Shown here: piece by piece, positions 6,304-6,824 of the stretch
Layout: each line of letters begins with the position of its first letter
Numbering within the stretch: the first letter of the stretch is position 1
Translations under genes and position numbers: made by a program
Notes under the pieces: model-generated
What the model saw: the letters and a program-made list of their open reading frames with translations, nothing else
Told to the model about the DNA's origin: nothing
Databases searched by the model: none
From: Cyclobacteriaceae bacterium
GTDB taxonomy: Bacteria > Bacteroidota > Bacteroidia > Cytophagales > Cyclobacteriaceae
NCBI GenBank assembly: GCA_030589835.1
Contig: JAUUZS010000232.1
Coordinates: 1 to 6,824, forward strand
DNA length: 6,824 bases
Reading direction: 5' to 3'

Positions 6304-6824
6304 ATGCTTTGGTCTGCATTCCTCATCGGATTATTCGGAAGTTTCCACTGCATTGGGATGTGTGGTCCAATTGCACTGGCTTTGCCTATTCAGAAGGACA
6401 ATAAGTTAAACTTAATTGTTGGTCGGGTGCTTTACAATATCGGAAGGGCAATTACCTACGCGACTATTGGATTATTTTTCGGATTGGTTGGTCAGAGTTT
6501 GTCATTGGCAGGATTCCAACAATCTGTTTCAATTATTGCCGGAGTTTTGATACTGCTCATGGTCTTGCTGCCCTCAAAAGTATCACAGAAGTTTTATTTA
6601 TTAAAACCTGCCTATGGATTTACCAATTTTCTGAAAAGGAAATTTGGTGTGCTCTTAAAACAAAAAACCGTAGCATCAACATTTTTTATTGGTTTATTAA
6701 ATGGCTTTCTTCCCTGTGGGCTGGTGTATATTGCAGTTGCCGGGGCCATTGCAACTGGTGGTTATCTTGATGGCGCAATCTATATGTTTGTTTTTGGAAT
6801 TGGGACGCTTCCTATAATGCTGGC
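6304..6824 (+). CDS. TauE/SafE-like (COG2836-type) membrane protein, 3' truncated by window edge
   Basis: The frame opens at ATG 6304, two bases after the ccoH stop, and stays open to the end of the window (173 full codons). Seen: the N-terminal helix with FHCIGMCGP (His15, Cys16, Cys20), further hydrophobic helices (about 46-66, 74-90, 122-150, 157-173), and LNGFLPCG with Cys138. The HCxGMCGP and LPCG pairing is typical of the short TauE/SafE or DsbD-transmembrane-like proteins that often sit with cbb3 and copper genes. Despite the 'sulfite exporter' family label, the conserved cysteines and the location suggest copper handling or thiol redox for oxidase assembly; this is inference. The C-terminal part (family length is about 220-240 residues) lies outside the window. 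Confidence 0.88.
   Translation, partial: MLWSAFLIGLFGSFHCIGMCGPIALALPIQKDNKLNLIVGRVLYNIGRAITYATIGLFFGLVGQSLSLAGFQQSVSIIAGVLILLMVLLPSKVSQKFYLLKPAYGFTNFLKRKFGVLLKQKTVASTFFIGLLNGFLPCGLVYIAVAGAIATGGYLDGAIYMFVFGIGTLPIML

Noticed and set aside
1..6824. Mobile element, CRISPR array, tRNA or prophage signature, or a hidden defence or biosynthetic system.
   Set aside because: No transposase, terminal repeats, spaced repeats or tRNA-like folds were seen; every coding stretch is explained by cbb3 oxidase and its assembly, and base composition looks even throughout.

Overview
The window is a compact, almost fully plus-strand gene cluster for a cbb3-type (C-family heme-copper) cytochrome c oxidase and its assembly factors. 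In order: the 3' end of ccoI (copper P1B-ATPase), ccoS, a 250-base regulatory gap, a fused ccoN-ccoO gene, ccoQ, ccoP, ccoG, ccoH, and the 5' part of a TauE/SafE-like membrane protein gene cut by the right edge. The organism is most likely a Bacteroidota bacterium, perhaps of the Cytophagia/Flavobacteriia type. The reasons are the low-GC codon use, the lack of Shine-Dalgarno sequences before the genes, exact matches to the Bacteroidota -7 promoter element (TAnnTTTG), the ccoN-ccoO fusion and the single-heme CcoP. The phylum call is inference from these traits; no rRNA is present.

Layout: 1-844 holds the assembly genes ccoI (partial) and ccoS, separated by one base. Bases 845-1094 are non-coding, with a possible weak terminator, a second hairpin, a CRP/FNR-like dyad (999-1010), three exact TAnnTTTG boxes and an imperfect direct repeat around two of them. 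Bases 1095-4398 encode the structural subunits CcoNO, CcoQ and CcoP. A 47-base gap follows and contains a perfect 5-bp-arm dyad. Within it is a 13-base word that also occurs, inverted, beside the CRP/FNR-like site upstream of ccoNO. Bases 4446-6824 are the maturation genes ccoG, ccoH and the TauE/SafE-like gene, which overlap by 4 bases or sit 2 bases apart.

How the genes work together: CcoI exports copper and CcoG is a cupric reductase-like iron-sulfur protein, so both bear on CuB supply. CcoS is needed for cofactor insertion, and CcoH and CcoQ help assemble or stabilise the complex. CcoNO carries the low-spin heme b, the heme b3-CuB site and one heme c; CcoP carries one more heme c. The predicted enzyme therefore has two c-type hemes instead of the three of the classical proteobacterial enzyme. 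All metal-ligand residues expected in CcoN, CcoO and the single CcoP heme domain are present, so the oxidase looks functional.

This is a recognisable, intact respiratory locus and not an undescribed system. The points most worth checking are the regulatory gap upstream of ccoNO and the shared 13-base word.
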